Assembly: GCA_008704415.1 (NCBI GenBank) | Contig: VXIS01000037.1 | Location: 1 to 64,000, forward strand | Origin: Sphaerosporella brunnea | Taxonomy: Eukaryota > Ascomycota > Pezizomycetes > Pezizales > Pyronemataceae | Reading direction: 5' to 3' | DNA length: 64,000 nucleotides | Notes under the pieces: generated by a model | What the model was told of the DNA's origin: nothing | Seen by the model: the letters and a program-made list of their open reading frames with translations, nothing else | Database searches by the model: none | Position numbers and translations under genes: made by a program | Shown: positions 1 through 9,139 of the stretch, piece by piece | How the letters are laid out: every line of letters starts with the position of its first letter | Numbering within the stretch: the first letter of the stretch is position 1

Positions 1-754
1 CAGAGCTCCTGAGGGATTCGGAGGTCGTGGTAGGCGGCCATGGTGTTGCAAGAGTGGGAGGGGGAGGTGGCGATGTGACAGACAGAGCGAGTAGGTTAGG
101 CTTTGGTGGACTGAACCTAGTGTAACGGAGAGGGTAGAGAACAGACTGGAGGGGCCCAAGGTACTCGCGTACAGAGGGGGCAAGAACGAGAGCTGGGACA
201 AGATCCAAAGGCAGGACAAGAGGCAGGACAAGAGGCGCGATGCGCACGGTCAGGATTCAGATTGGAACGAAGGTACTCAGATTGACATACGAAGGTTCAG
301 TAAAGAGGAAAGGGAAAACAAACAACAAAGCGGAAGCGAAGGCCCCTTATAGCAATCACGTGACTGCGGTACGCCGCGCCACGTGGTAGCCGAATATAAC
401 CTCGGCTCGGAGCCACCCCACCGAGTCCCCCTACAGAGCCTCATCACGACACCACAAACAACCCCCACTTCCGAACCTCACCACGTGACAACCATCAACG
501 GGGGGGTAAATTTGAGAACAGCAAATGAATCAGCATCCTTTGAAGCCTTAGATCTGAGAGTTCCAGCCGATTTCATTGAGAGTAAAAGCCGGTAGCTTAG
601 TCGGAAAACCCCATCCAAACTCGCGCCGTGACACCTAATCACTGCTAAATCTGAATATTATCTCAAGCCTCCGACTACAACAGACGAGACTTTTGCCTCT
701 TAATATCCCGGTGCCAACCATTTAAACAAGGCAACGGCCCAGAACAGCATGTTT
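1..754. other. gene-poor left edge
   Basis: No coding region, RNA gene or clear repeat is recognisable here. The open frames are short and overlap on both strands. The left edge may belong to a neighbouring locus outside the window. Confidence 0.4.
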
Positions 755-940
755 AAGCAGGGATACGATAGGCCTTCTTTTTCATCAGCCCGGCTACAAA
801 GCCCAAATTCATGATTATCATCCATTTTTCATACCCACGCAACATCTCATGCAGCCAGCCGGGCAATGGGTCAAAAAGCCAAACCAGCTTTTTGATTGGT
901 CCAAAGCAGCCCAATGTAGCCTGACATAGCCAGCACCTAC
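755..940 (-). mobile_element. relic of the hAT-type MITE family
   Basis: Read on the minus strand this stretch resembles the inside of the complete MITE at 58678-58986: GGCTGGCTGCATGAG-type sequence followed by a GGTATGARRAATGGA motif, then GTAGCCGGGCTGATSAAA. No terminal CAGTGTTC repeat or target duplication is left, so it is an end-eroded copy. Confidence 0.5.
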
Positions 941-1219
941 AAAGCCGTACCCGTACCAGCGTCTCCAATTCTCAGTACTATATCTATGTCTCCAACTTGG
1001 GGCTGGCATTTAGAAGCAAAAAATGCAAGTGCAGAAAATAACTAAAACTTACTCAAAAGAGAAATTTTCCAGGTGCAACTCACCAAAGCAAGAAAGTCTT
1101 GTCCTTCTGCATTTTTCTTTTTAAATGTGGGCTCCAAGCAACCGTTACCGCGCCGCTATCCTTTATTTTTTGTGTCTTCATCACCATCTCCTACCTATCA
1201 TCTACCATCTCTGTCACCT

Positions 1220-2110
1220 ATGCCTCCAAAATTTAATCCGTTTGCTTGTCTTTCCACCCCTCTCAAAGAACGTATGGAGCCCATGGTCAGTCTGGATGCC
1301 TTTGAAGCTGCTTTAAAGCATGTCTACAACCAAGGTTACGAAATTGGCCTTGCAATGGACGAGGCCAAACACTTACAGAAAGTCAATAGTGACGAGAAGG
1401 GTGGCGAACTGGTTACAGAACTGCACACAGAATCTGTCACCGAGCCTGAGGCCCAGCAATCCACCACATCGTTCAATTTCAGCGGCTTTTCAGATCTTGT
1501 AGTCTTCAACCATGAGTTGGATACTAGGCTTGTCGATCAGTCAGATATCATCGCTGGCGATACCAGAACGGACACCAATCTTGTCAGTCAGTCAGCTATC
1601 ATCCCTAACAACACCAAGCCAAACATTGATATTGTCAATCAGTCAGCTATTGTCTTTGATGGCGAGTCATATACCAACCTTTTCAATTGTTTAGAAATCA
1701 GCTCTAATAAAACCGAGCCTTCCAAGACCTCCAGCAAGCAGACTGAAGCAGAGTCCGAAAGGGAAACTGAGGAAAGAGGTGACAAGATCGTAGAACGGAA
1801 AGCCACACGCCGTGTTAAGGTCTGGGTCGACGCCCGAAAGCCTCCATCCTTTGGAGACTTCAACCAAAAAATAGACTGGCATCAGTTCAACCCAGAGATA
1901 CGTAAGAAGCTAGTTGAGGAGAAGGCTACCCGTGACGAGAACCCTTTAACACTCGCTGCTTTGAAGAGGGCATATTTCCTTGGGCAAGAGAGCATGGCGG
2001 ACCACAAGGCTATCACTGCCTATAGGCCTGCGTGGCCCTGCCAGATGTGTAGGTTGAAGGGGTTGGTGTGTATAGTACCTGGTGCAGCTGCAGGCGGGAC
2101 AAACTGTTAG
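1220..2110 (+). CDS. zinc-cluster protein with premature stop
   Basis: The frame runs 296 codons from the ATG at 1220; the frame is open further upstream but lacks an earlier ATG. The middle has three copies of a VxQSxII-type motif about 20 residues apart. The C-terminus begins a cysteine cluster, CxxCx6C (CQMCRLKGLVC), and stops at TAG (2108-2110). Reading through that stop gives the second half, a conserved C, then CMGKGKRC and a stop at 2162-2164. The next 69 bp are a diverged in-frame duplicate of this tail in which the stop codon is TGG. The ancestral protein therefore probably ended in a Zn2Cys6-like CX2CX6C...CX2CX6C pair. Proteins with such terminal clusters are common, unnamed and often repeat-associated in fungi. 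The copy may be inactive. Function unknown. Confidence 0.55.
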   Translation: MPPKFNPFACLSTPLKERMEPMVSLDAFEAALKHVYNQGYEIGLAMDEAKHLQKVNSDEKGGELVTELHTESVTEPEAQQSTTSFNFSGFSDLVVFNHELDTRLVDQSDIIAGDTRTDTNLVSQSAIIPNNTKPNIDIVNQSAIVFDGESYTNLFNCLEISSNKTEPSKTSSKQTEAESERETEERGDKIVERKATRRVKVWVDARKPPSFGDFNQKIDWHQFNPEIRKKLVEEKATRDENPLTLAALKRAYFLGQESMADHKAITAYRPAWPCQMCRLKGLVCIVPGAAAGGTNC

Positions 2111-2239
2111 GTAGGAAGATTGTATGCTGAGTGCATGGGCAAAGGCAAACGATGCACTGATTAAGGGAGGAACTGTTGGGTAGGAAGGTGGTGTGCTGAG
2201 TACATGGGCGAAGGCAAACGATGCACTGATTAAGGGAGA
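2102..2239 (+). repeat. 69-bp tandem duplication of the zinc-cluster tail
   Basis: Two copies, starting at 2102 and 2171, are offset by 69 bp (23 codons), so the reading frame is preserved. Copy 1 has TAG where copy 2 has TGG. Copy 1 keeps the AEC cysteine that copy 2 has as AEY, while copy 2 keeps the WC cysteine that copy 1 has as LY. Each copy has thus lost a different part of the same cysteine motif. Confidence 0.8.
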
Positions 2240-2570
2240 AAACTTTATATATCATTATTTTTACCGAACAGTTAATGGATTTTTGTTTTGACGCCTTTTA
2301 TGCCCTGTACCCCTAAAGATAGCGAATTTTCCAGTGTACCCCCTCTAGGTTTTTTCTATGCCCGTACCCCCCAAAGACCACAGCCCCACATCTCAATGCG
2401 TGCACTTCAAAATAGCATCGTCCTTATAGCTTAAAGAAAAGTAAGATGATAGGTCTTCATTTTGAGTCTAACAGCAGTAAATTGGCAATGCAAAACAGAG
2501 AAACTCTGCTGGCTTGGAGTTTGGTTCTGATTGCTGGTGCGGCCGCGCCCATCATGATAACCACGCGGCA
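2240..2570. other. intergenic, no gene seen
   Basis: AT-rich, with two CTGTACCCC/CCGTACCCC-like direct repeats followed by AAAG (near 2307 and 2364) and a TTTTTACCGAACAGTTAATGG stretch near 2257 that resembles the terminus of the inverted-repeat element ending near 23405. Nothing codes here. Confidence 0.35.
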
Positions 2571-2603
2571 TTTTATGTAGCGTTCAGCGGTCGGGTGTTT
2601 GAG

Positions 2604-2755
2604 CTCATAGCCGGCACCCGCGTGTCATCACCACCTTCGTGGCCATCAGCGATTGATTTTGTGCGTCCGACGTCTGAATTCACCTTCTTGGTTACAACCG
2701 GGATCTTGGGAACTCTATATTTCACCAGATAGCGGTATGTGTTATAGTCGAGTAG
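2604..2755 (+). repeat. dispersed repeat, copy A
   Basis: About 150 bp closely matches 56202-56350: both contain a GAGCTCATRGCCGGCACCCG block, then GATTGATTYTGTGCG, then GGTTACAACCGRGATCTYGG and TTTCRCCAGATAG. The final 35 bp also occurs inverted at about 55138-55178. This looks like the end of a transposon family; the autonomous element is not in the window. Confidence 0.65.
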
Positions 2756-2989
2756 ATAGGGTAGTATAGCACCAAAAAATATCATCCGCCAAACGGCCAC
2801 ACTCAAACAATTACCAGGAGTCTGGCCAGAAGGTTGAGACGTTAAAAGCCAAGGCGTTAATCAGTATTGATTTTCTACTGCCGACACCAGAATCCTTCTC
2901 GTGATCTGGTAACGTTAGGCTAGGCAAGTATGGGCATGATATTTTCCGTCCTGGCTTCCCTACATTAGCAACGGGTGCTACCTAAGCCA

Positions 2990-3190
2990 CCCAACCTGCC
3001 TCACTTACGTATATCACCTGCATTACCTCCATTACTGTTACCATCACCTACGCATCTCCTCTTTCATCTCCACTACAGTTACCATCACCATAACCTACGC
3101 GTCTCCTCACTACCATTGCCATCACCATTACCTACGTGTCTCCTCAATCACCTCCACTACTACTATAAACACCATCACTTCCGTTACTGC
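2990..3190 (+). repeat. degenerate minisatellite
   Basis: About three and a half diverged units of roughly 50-57 bp, each with TCACCTCCACTAC-like and CTACGYGTCTCCTC-like blocks. Low-complexity C/T/A sequence; an open frame across it is a by-product of composition. Confidence 0.6.
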
Positions 3191-3288
3191 CATGCCGCCA
3201 TTCATCACCGAACCCAGTCCTAGTCCTGTTTACTTCACCAAGCCAGAGGTGCAAGCTATTTGCGAGTTTGAATACGAGAGGGGTCGGC

Positions 3289-4107
3289 TAGTGATGAGCC
3301 GAGCCGAGCCATGAGGAAGGCTTGAGCCAGCTCGGCTTGTTAGAAGATGGGCTCGTCAAGCCGAGCCGAGCCTGAAAAGCTCAAGCTTTGGCTCGAGCTG
3401 CCATACAATTTATGATGTACGAGCCGGTAAATAAGAGGTTGCGCACAGTGACAGTAGAGACGTCACTATACTAGTATATATCCGACAGATCTGATTAGGA
3501 ATCAAACCCTCCCAGCTCAGCTTCCTGCTCTGCATCCATGCCCTCGGCGTCGCCGTCGTCCAGATGCTGCTGGCCATCATCATAGCCACCATGGCTAACA
3601 CCATGGGAACCATCCTCGCGTTCGCTCTGGCTAAGGACGCCTGACTGGGAGTAATTCATGCTGTGACCGGCCGTCCTACCCTCGCTCTGCCTGGCCGCCG
3701 AGTCCTCGGCTTGACGCTCGCTCTTTCCTGCATTCTCATCCTCATCCTCGCTACTGAAAGCATCCTCAACATCTCTCTGCCCATCGGCAGCATCCCTGCT
3801 GTTTGTAGACTCATTCTTATTGATGCCGTGAAGTTCCCAGTCATCGAGACTCTTGAGATTGAGCCAGCTGGTGAGCAGTACAACTGCACTGATGGGATTC
3901 CACGGAATGTTCTCGATCAACTCGCCTTGGGCCCGCACTTTCCATCATCGCCCCGCCGACGGGATGTCTCCTCCTACCTAGCTAGGGACAACGAAAGGCT
4001 CGAGCCAAAGCTCGGCTCGTCAGGCAACAGGCTCGAGCCGGCTCGGCTCGGCTCTGCTCGAGGCTCGAGCTTTCAGCTCGAGTCGGCTCGGCTTGTGTCC
4101 ATCACTA
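3289..4107. mobile_element. hAT-like element with GCTCGG-rich ends
   Basis: The ends are inverted: the left starts TAGTGATGAGCCGAGCC and the right, reverse-complemented, starts TAGTGATGGACACAAGCC. TAGTG fits the hAT terminal consensus. Both subterminal regions (3295-3400 and 4000-4095) are packed with GCTCGGCTCGAGC palindromes, as expected of transposase-binding subterminal arrays. The 8-bp flanks (GGGTCGGC and CCCCCCCC) do not match, so the target duplication has eroded. The 819-bp length is far too short for a full hAT transposase. Confidence 0.65.
3495..3938 (-). pseudogene. candidate hAT transposase C-terminal remnant
   Basis: The frame has no ATG at its start and lies wholly inside the element at 3289-4107. 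The beginning (WNPISAVVLLTSWL) resembles the last helix of a hAT transposase dimerisation region; the remainder is an acidic Ser/Asp/Glu/Gln-rich tail with SSEDEDE and DDGQQHLDDGDAEG runs. The catalytic part is missing. Assignment rests mainly on the surrounding element; an unrelated low-complexity protein cannot be excluded. Confidence 0.4.
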
Positions 4108-4247
4108 CCCCCCCCTCCCCCCGGGCCAACAACAACTCCGCACGAGAAGCTCTCGCATATTTGGTAACAAGGAAAGCATAGAGTTCAAAAACACGATTGC
4201 GCCTCACGATAATAAAATCAAAGCACTGCTTCAGAAAGGAGGCCAAG

Positions 4248-4636
4248 ATGGCGGCCAACGCTGAGGAGGATGACGATGATTTAGGACATCAAAACCTCGA
4301 CGACGCTGCTGTGCATAACGATGCGGAACCTTCTCCCCATTCTCTACGTCTTATAGATGGGGATTTAGTGGTAAACAAAGCCCGCACCTTTATCGTACAC
4401 GCGCAAGATGGAGCCATTGCCATATACGATCCAGGCTATGCTTCCAAGGGGGAGGGAGGTGCCTGCGCTTCAAAGATCACTATGGGAAATTTCAGAAGGC
4501 GGCCTTCTGGCTGAAGGTCATGGCAACACTACTCACTGGGAAAACAATCACGGCTGATATCACGCTTTACTGGGTTGAAGAAGACGACCTGATGGATTCT
4601 GGGCAGTTAGTCATTTTTAAAACGGTTAATGATTAA
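4248..4636 (+). pseudogene. frameshifted small gene of unknown function
   Basis: An ATG at 4248 opens an acidic N-terminus (AEEDDDDLG) followed by VNKARTFIVHAQDGAIAIYD. Around 4455-4470 the protein-like reading moves to another frame, which continues CLRFKDHYGKFQKAAFWLKV and stops at 4634-4636. Both halves look like coding sequence, and there is no room for an intron at the junction. Either a broken gene or an assembly indel. No family recognised. Confidence 0.35.
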
Positions 4637-4869
4637 GATGCCCCTCAAATTTTGCCCGAAATGCCCCCCATGCCCTCCAACAACACGTTGAACGTTTAAT
4701 TAAACTCAAGTACTCTAAGAAAGGTAGCAACGCGGCATTCTACAAGTGCCACTTTTGTGATCTCCCATCTGGCCACTTCCAAGTTCCAACACTCCAGTGC
4801 TTTTGTACGTTAATTGTGCACACCTTCCTTTACCTTGCTTTTCTTTGGTGGACACTCCGTTGCGGAACT

Positions 4870-5077
4870 CCAGGACTGTGACGAAGTGAGAGGTCTAAGC
4901 TGTTGAGCTATTCTCTGTCGAACGAGTGACCCACTATGATTTCTCTCCTTCGAAGACCAAAAAAAAAATACACAGTTCGACAAAAACTCATGGGAATAAT
5001 CCCATAAGAAATCCCCGAGGACTAAACCCACCACCCCCAGGGGTTCCAATCCTTTTTATACCACCGCGCCACCAGGG
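4870..5077 (-). mobile_element. tRNA-derived SINE-like repeat, copy 1
   Basis: On the minus strand the element starts near 5077 with a Pol III A-box-like TGGCGCGGTGG, followed by TATAAAAAGGATTGGA and a degenerate B-box GGTTTAGTCC. The body (TTCCCATGAGTTTTTGTCGA, a T-run, GTCTTCGAAGGAG, ATCATAGTGGGTCACTCG) matches copy 2 at 57063-57230 in the same order. The B-box differs from the consensus by a C-to-T change before A. Confidence 0.6.
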
Positions 5078-5285
5078 CTTTTTTACGTCTGCTTGAAGCC
5101 ACACGGAATGATGAACTGCTTAGAGAGAAAAAAGCATCTTGTTGGACATATCAAACGGAACTTGAGGCTACATAAAGACTCGGCAAGTCTCGCCGCGGCA
5201 GGGAGGGCACCAAAGTCATTTCGCACAAACGCTCAGGCTGCCCCTTAAACATGTTCAAGCGCCAGAATGTACTCAATACTTTAGT

Positions 5286-5569
5286 CAGTGTTGTCAATAC
5301 ATAGCCAACTCAAAAAGCCGAAGCCAGGCCTTAAGCAGCCAGTCTAGAGTTCGAACAGAGAAGCCTGCTTTGCAGCCGGTTCAAGTCGGCTGTACACACG
5401 CGAGTGATTGATGGGGAAGCAGATGTGCGACGCCTCATGATGCCGGTGGATGTGATCCACGACCCATCCCACTCTCGCCCACCAGTGCGTGGTGAAATTA
5501 GTGGGCAGCAGCCCACAAGCCAGCCAACAGCCAATAGCCCAGCCCGCGAGCCGGCTATTGACAACACTG
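5286..5569. mobile_element. hAT-type MITE, copy with 7/8 target duplication
   Basis: The left terminus is CAGTGTTGTCAATA and the right is its complement, TATTGACAACACTG. Flanks are ACTTTAGT (5278-5285) and GCTTTAGT (5570-5577), an 8-bp target duplication with one mismatch. The interior is rich in CAGCCAGCC/GGCTGG and carries no transposase. Confidence 0.85.
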
Positions 5570-5700
5570 GCTTTAGTACCCACTCAATAAATGCACCCGG
5601 CATGAAACACTTATACACCTTTCCGCAGCTCCTGTGTATACTACTTTAAACCTCACATACCAGCCCTCCTCCCGGCGCCGCCATCGGACAAAGCCACCCC

Positions 5701-5951
5701 AAGCGTTCTCGATAGCCGGCCCAAACAGCCAGGCTGGCTGGCTGCGGGCTGCGTCTTTTTTAGTAGGCAGCCACTTTTTTTCCAGGCTTGGCGTAGCCAC
5801 CTGTGGCTTCCCGGTAGCTGACTGACAGACTATGTCTTGGTATGAAAAGTTGTGAATTCGTACAGAATGATATCCAGTGACGATTTTACTTTTGATCAGC
5901 CCAACGCAGCCCAGCGCAGTCAGCCCGACTGGCCGGCTAATGGGAACACTG
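5701..5951. mobile_element. hAT-type MITE, older copy
   Basis: Left end AAGCGTTCTCGATAGCC and right end GGCTAATGGGAACACTG are degraded versions of the family termini. The interior contains GTATGAAAAGTTGTGAATTCG, matching the reverse complement of the 58678-58986 copy. The flanks are not duplicated, so this copy is old or rearranged. Confidence 0.65.
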
Positions 5952-6022
5952 CCGGGGGCACCCACGCGAATAAACTGCTCATTTCTTGGGAGAGCCTGTT
6001 GGAATATGCGTCCTGACATGAT

Positions 6023-6507
6023 ATGGCGTGGGCGCTATTTATTGTCCTTGTCTGTTACACATCATTACTACACAACACACTCAACCTACGTTTGCTGTAC
6101 AAACTCCAACAGAGCCGCCTGCTGGATAAGACTGCCGCCGAATTCTACTCTCACGACGAGAGGCGCGAGCTTGTGCGGATCTATAAGAGGTGGAGTGACC
6201 TCGAGGCTACCAGTGTGGAGCTTCAGTTTGCGCGCAGAGACGCAATGTGGACGATATATCATCCATTCTCACCATTGACCTATCTGTGTTGCGCGAGCGC
6301 ATTATAGATTGGAGAAGGCAGCGGGACAGAGCCTTTGAGAACACAAGTGTTGCGAGGGAGATCATTTACAATAATCAGTATCTTTCTTTTCACAGACTAA
6401 GATTTCAGGACCCCTACCAACAATATAACTGCTCGAAATTGGAAGTAAAGTATTCGGCGCCGCGGCAGCCCGAAAAATCATTTGGGTTGTCTAACAAACT
6501 GAGATAA
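6023..6507 (+). pseudogene. frameshifted charged helical protein remnant
   Basis: Two overlapping frames join near 6244-6250. The first gives a hydrophobic N-terminus and a charged helix (ERRELVRIYKRWSDLEATSV); the second continues as SILTIDLSVLRERIIDWRRQ and RDRAFENTSVAREIIYNNQY. Together they look like one helical protein with a single-base frame break and no splice sites at the join. The LLYKLQQ...ERRELV start faintly recalls DUF6594 proteins, but similarity is too weak to assign. Confidence 0.3.
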
Positions 6508-7268
6508 TTTTACCAAACGCTAAATTTTATATCTACATGTACGGGGTGTTGTGTTTGCAAAGTGCTGAACATGGGCTAAATACCGATCCTTTTTGTCCTT
6601 ACTTTTTATCAAGCCACTATTAGACTGCGTTCCTGGCGGCAATAGTTATATCTAATCAGTATGTACGAGAATTCTCCGGGTCATCATTGATCCGGGACAC
6701 AATGCCATTGCAAGGGCCATTTTGCAGTAAGCGAGCATTCCGTTCGGCGGTAGGCCTTGCAAGCTCCCAAACATCCTACATAGCCGACACGTACCGGTGC
6801 TTGCTGCAGAAGTCACCTGGTAGGTTGAAGCTTGGCAATATATCCGCAATCTATATGTTACCGTCCAGCGCTACTAATAATTAGTAGGACTAGGCTGACC
6901 GTGCCCGCGCCTATGTCTATGTGCTTTACATCTTGCGTCGACGCTTTGGCCATCGGTTGGAAGTTCTGGAACTGCTGCTGTATCCTGGGTGGGGCCGAAG
7001 AGCGCTGCTCTACTCCGCGAGGTCAACCCGTAGGTACTCTGAGTACATTGCCAGCGGCGCTATAAGACAGAAAACACACCCGCTGCAAGGTCTCTCTCCT
7101 CACCTCAGCCAGTCCGGTCTTCAGTTCCTCAGCTCTTCCTTGTTCTTTCACTTTCCAACAAACGGCTTGCCGTTATACCACATTCTTTGACAGAATCAAC
7201 TTGTCCGTCTTCAGAGCAGAGCTCACAGTTATATTAACCACACACTCACTTTTGACTTTACCGCAAAA
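6508..7268 (+). promoter_or_regulatory. upstream region of the LPMO-like gene
   Basis: No convincing gene is present. Close to the LPMO-like start there is a TATA-like GCGCTATAAGACAG at about 7057-7070, followed by pyrimidine-rich sequence (CTCTCTCCTCACCTC), a common transcription-start context in filamentous fungi. The region nearest the ATG is AC-rich (TTAACCACACACTC; ACCGCAAAAATG). This is pattern-based only. Confidence 0.35.
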
Positions 7269-8390
7269 ATGAAGACTACATCTACGATCACCTCTTTGCT
7301 CTCCCTGGCAGCCTCCGTTGCCGCCCACGGCGTCATCGTCTCCCCAGCCCACCGCACCCCGGGCTCCGCCTACGAATCTGTCTGTGGCATCACCATCTAC
7401 AATAACCAAGCGGCGGACCCGGCGGGACCTATCCAGTTGCTAATGCAATCGGCGTCCAGCATCGTGGACCGCTCTGCGTGCGACCTCTGGCTCTGCAAAG
7501 GCTACCAATTCTCAGACAACAGCGCAAACGTGCAGAGCTATTCCCTCGGAGAAACAATCTCGTGGAAGATCAACATCATCGCGCCGCATACAGGGTACGC
7601 GAACGTTTCGATCGTAGATACCAAGACGAACACCGTCAAGGGAAGCGCGTTGAAGAGCTGGGATGTGTACGCTTCTACCAGCACTGGCGTTACGAGCGAT
7701 GAGACCGATTTTGATATCACCATCCCCGAGACCCTAGACGGGTGCACTACCCCCGGCGAGTGCGTGGTTCAGTGGTTTTGGTATGCACCCCCCGGTGTGG
7801 ACCAGACTTATGAGGGCTGTGTCGACTTTGTTGTTGGCGATGGCGCGGCCGCGAGCACCTCTGCTGCGGCAGGGACTACTTCTACCGCTGCGGCCGCTAC
7901 CAGTGCTGTCGTTAAGGCGCCGACTACTGCTTCCACCACCTCCATCGCCGCCCCTACCACCTATGTCGCTGCTCCTGCCACCAAAACCAAGGCCACCAAA
8001 ACCAAGGCCACCAAAACCAAGGCCACCACCACCAAGGTCACCACCACCACCTCTGTCGCTGCTCCTACCACCACCACAAAGGCTGCTGTCGCGACCACCA
8101 AAGTCATCACCACCAAAGTCACCACCACCACCAAAGTCACCGCCACCAAAGTCACCACCACCACGGCCACCGCTCCTACCACCCTGATCACCTGCACCCG
8201 TGCACGGACCAGTAGCCCGGCGGCAGCGGCTCCTACGGCTTCCAAGGCTGCCACCGGGGGTGCAAAGACGCCTCAGAGCATCAACCAGTGCCTTGACGCC
8301 GTCAACGTGTGCATTGCCAAGGCGCAGAGCAAGAATGGCGGTGCCGTCGACTTTTCGAGCTGTGAAGCGCAGAGGTCCGCTTGCTACTAG
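7269..8390 (+). CDS. secreted LPMO-like protein with C-terminal Cys module
   Basis: Single-exon protein of 373 residues. The signal peptide (about 1-19) ends ...SVAA so that mature His20 (AHGVIVSP) becomes the N-terminus. That is the arrangement of copper LPMOs, whose histidine brace would be His20 and His107 (APHTG). Cysteines at 39, 71 and 76 and two later ones (DGC, YEGCVDF) suggest a disulfide-bonded beta-sandwich of the chitin-binding type-4/LPMO_10-like kind, ending near residue 195. A Thr/Lys/Ala-rich linker (about 200-310) with TKATK/TTTKV repeats follows, probably heavily O-glycosylated. The last 40 residues hold a four-cysteine module (NQCLDAVNVC...SSCE..RSACY) also present on the AA9 protein at 18034-19197. 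Likely oxidative attack on cell-wall or plant polysaccharide; substrate and exact AA family unknown. Confidence 0.75.
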   Translation: MKTTSTITSLLSLAASVAAHGVIVSPAHRTPGSAYESVCGITIYNNQAADPAGPIQLLMQSASSIVDRSACDLWLCKGYQFSDNSANVQSYSLGETISWKINIIAPHTGYANVSIVDTKTNTVKGSALKSWDVYASTSTGVTSDETDFDITIPETLDGCTTPGECVVQWFWYAPPGVDQTYEGCVDFVVGDGAAASTSAAAGTTSTAAAATSAVVKAPTTASTTSIAAPTTYVAAPATKTKATKTKATKTKATTTKVTTTTSVAAPTTTTKAAVATTKVITTKVTTTTKVTATKVTTTTATAPTTLITCTRARTSSPAAAAPTASKAATGGAKTPQSINQCLDAVNVCIAKAQSKNGGAVDFSSCEAQRSACY

Positions 8391-9139
8391 ATGGGATATA
8401 TAGCGAGGGGATTGAGGAGGCGGAGGGAGAGGATGTATATAGATTCTGGATTTGGAGAGAGGGGGGATAGTGTTTTCTGTGGAAGTCTGAGACTTCGATT
8501 GATTCGTGTAGTTGTCTTCTTTTGTCCAGCGCATGTGCGTCCCCGTAGTGAGATCGGGCAAGTCCATCGGGCGGCAAAGACTATGTACTCGCGATAGAAT
8601 AGAAAGAACTGGTGTCCGAAGCGTGCGGCATCACCGGAAAGCACTCGCAGCGCATTGGGCGATCATATGCGTTTGCTTATTTCTTGGCCAAGCGAATTCG
8701 AAGCCCGTGTTACAATATAATTTTTAGCTGTTCATCAATTAATTTCATGCAATGTAAGTACTTACATACCAAACGATCTGATGATGGAGATTCAATTTCG
8801 CTGGTTCAGATAGTTAGGGTTTCCCCTTGTCTGGTCGCAGGACTCTTCCGAAGCCCCGAGCCCTAACTGGCCATGAAGAGGAATGTGGATGCGTGAAGTG
8901 GACGCAGCAGATATGTCTGAAGATGTTTTTTTCTGCGTCTGAGACATCGCGAACGCACGGCTGGAGACCCTGAACATTTTGAACATTTTGTACCTTTTGC
9001 TGACTGAAACTGTGGAGCCCACGCTAAAACCCCACATCCCGCATTCTCAAAACTCCTCCAACCTTCTCAGACACTCTGACATCACTCCGCCAAATATCTC
9101 AACCGCCAACCGTTCTCCGCGAATGCGAATGCGATAGCA
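8391..9139. other. intergenic between LPMO-like and F-box genes
   Basis: Holds the LPMO 3' flank and the F-box promoter. Immediately before the F-box ATG there are pyrimidine-rich stretches (CTCCTCCAACCTTCTC). Overlapping open frames here show no protein-like pattern. Confidence 0.4.

Noticed and set aside
7734..8567. Long Gly/Arg/Ser-rich open frame antisense to the LPMO-like gene
   Set aside because: It is the mirror of the Thr/Lys repeat linker; the plus-strand protein has a signal peptide and copper-site residues.
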